Shown here one piece after another: positions 63,299 through 64,000 of a stretch of 64,000 nucleotides of DNA (position 1 is its first letter; each line of letters opens with the position of its first letter). A model generated the notes under the pieces. That model saw only the letters and a list, made by a program, of their open reading frames with translations. It did not search any database and was not told the origin of the DNA. The position numbers and the translations under genes are program-made. This stretch comes from Rossellomorea sp. BNER (lineage in GTDB: Bacteria; Bacillota; Bacilli; Bacillales; Bacillaceae_B): assembly GCA_024213275.1 (NCBI GenBank), contig JANAVG010000006.1, positions 208,266-272,265 of the forward strand. The letters run 5' to 3'.

Positions 63299-63943
63299 TT
63301 GAAAACAGCTACAGAAGATGAACATTTTGAGAAAACTGAAAAAGTAAATCCCTGGCTTTCCATATGGGTAAAGCCAAGAAAAACCATTAGGTATGTAATC
63401 GATCATAAAAAATTTGCATGGGTATTTCTCCTAGCTTGCCTTGCTGGAATATCTAATGTATTAGACGGGGCGTCAACCTCCAATATTGCTGATAAAGTTT
63501 CCACCTCTGTAGAAGGAATTGTCCTATTTGGTTTATTGTTGGGACCTATTTTCGGATTATTCATCTGGACTATCACTTCTTTGCTGTATTGGTCTATAGG
63601 AAAGTTTTTCAAAGGAACAGGTACTTTAAAGGAAGTCATGGTGGCTTCCGCGTGGGGGTTTATTCCGATCATCGTTTCATTATTATTATGGATTCCAGAT
63701 CTGCAAATATTAGGGATCTTTAATTTTTCCACTCTTTCTCCGCCTATGACAGCTGGGGAGAGTTTCGTCATTATTGTTTCAGCTCTTTTGGAAATAGCGA
63801 TATCGGTGTGGTATGTCGTTGTTTTAGTCAAAGCAATTTCGGAAGCTCACCGATTCTCTGCCTGGAAAGGTCTGGGGACCGTGATTATCCCTGGCTTTGT
63901 AGTGTTCTTATTCCTATTATTACTGATTTTTGTTTCATTATAA
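63299..63943 (+). CDS. YIP1-family membrane protein (YknW-like)
   Basis: 214 aa from TTG 63299 with GGAGAGG upstream; longer ATG frame (63254) lacks one. Short soluble N-terminus (PWLSIWVKPRKTIRYVID) and five membrane segments, as in YIP1/YknW. In B. subtilis YknW assists assembly of the YknXYZ efflux pump against the SDP toxin; the next gene starting at 63968 may be that partner. secA, expected after hpf in B. subtilis, is not seen here. Confidence 0.75.
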   Translation: MKTATEDEHFEKTEKVNPWLSIWVKPRKTIRYVIDHKKFAWVFLLACLAGISNVLDGASTSNIADKVSTSVEGIVLFGLLLGPIFGLFIWTITSLLYWSIGKFFKGTGTLKEVMVASAWGFIPIIVSLLLWIPDLQILGIFNFSTLSPPMTAGESFVIIVSALLEIAISVWYVVVLVKAISEAHRFSAWKGLGTVIIPGFVVFLFLLLLIFVSL

Positions 63944-63967
63944 AAAATATACGTTGGAGATGGTACT

Positions 63968-64000
63968 GTGAGAAAACAAAGAAATCGTTGGATATGTACC
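63968..64000 (+). CDS. Start of next gene, cut by window end
   Basis: GGAGATGG then GTG 63968, reading VRKQRNRWICT. Basic residues then an aromatic residue suit an N-terminal membrane anchor; with the YIP1 gene it could be a YknX-like HlyD-type protein, but 11 codons cannot prove it. Confidence 0.4.
   Translation, partial: MRKQRNRWICT

Overview
The window reads as a chromosomal segment of a low-GC, endospore-forming, flagellated Bacillaceae. This rests on Bacillus-type signals (strong AGGAGG ribosome sites, many TTG/GTG starts, sigma-A, sigma-D and sigma-B type promoters), a germination-type permease, comF competence genes and a gene order close to the B. subtilis tag/lyt - degSU - comF - flg/hag - fliDST - hpf region. 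Species cannot be named from the sequence.

Left third (1-31 kb): cell-wall and surface-glycan genes. A Vpr-like subtilase (5' end outside the window) and a LytB/SpoIID-type amidase enhancer both carry three CW_binding_2 repeats. They are followed by a class B penicillin-binding protein, an ECF sigma factor with its own ECF-type promoter and a membrane-anchored partner, an LCP ligase, and an SH3-repeat amidase. Next comes a glycan cluster: methyltransferase, five glycosyltransferases, a small coiled-coil protein, a UDP-ManNAc-type dehydrogenase, an ABC exporter pair, UDP-GlcNAc 2-epimerase and TagO. A decayed group II intron sits directly behind the epimerase terminator. The set fits synthesis, export and wall attachment of a secondary polymer that may contain ManNAc or ManNAcA.

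Middle (31-45 kb): LCP protein, yvyE, a lipoprotein and degS-degU, then a trehalose regulon (treP, treA, treR) whose repressor gene is separated from treA by three opposite-strand genes and a MITE-like repeat. Two sigma-A promoters with TGTATATACA operators in their spacers are visible. Short interspersed repeat families, including perfect palindromes of 48 and 56 bp, are dense here.

Right third (44-64 kb): degV, comFA, comFC and yvyF; then an interruption with a lone GerAB-type permease, a frameshifted DUF5412-like gene and tRNA-Arg(CCU); then flgM-flgN-flgK-flgL-yviE-fliW-csrA-hag-flaG-fliD-fliS-fliT, hpf, and the start of a yknWXYZ-like locus. Sigma-D promoters precede flgM, hag and flaG, and a CsrA-type hairpin lies in the hag leader.

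The most notable feature is the flagellin gene. Its conserved C-terminal codons are split by a ~362-nt group I intron; without splicing, translation stops after 420 residues. A two-motif LAGLIDADG endonuclease gene lies outside the intron, antisense, just beyond the hag terminator. A second unexplained signal is a nearly identical basic, Trp-containing C-terminal tail on two otherwise unrelated proteins of the glycan cluster.
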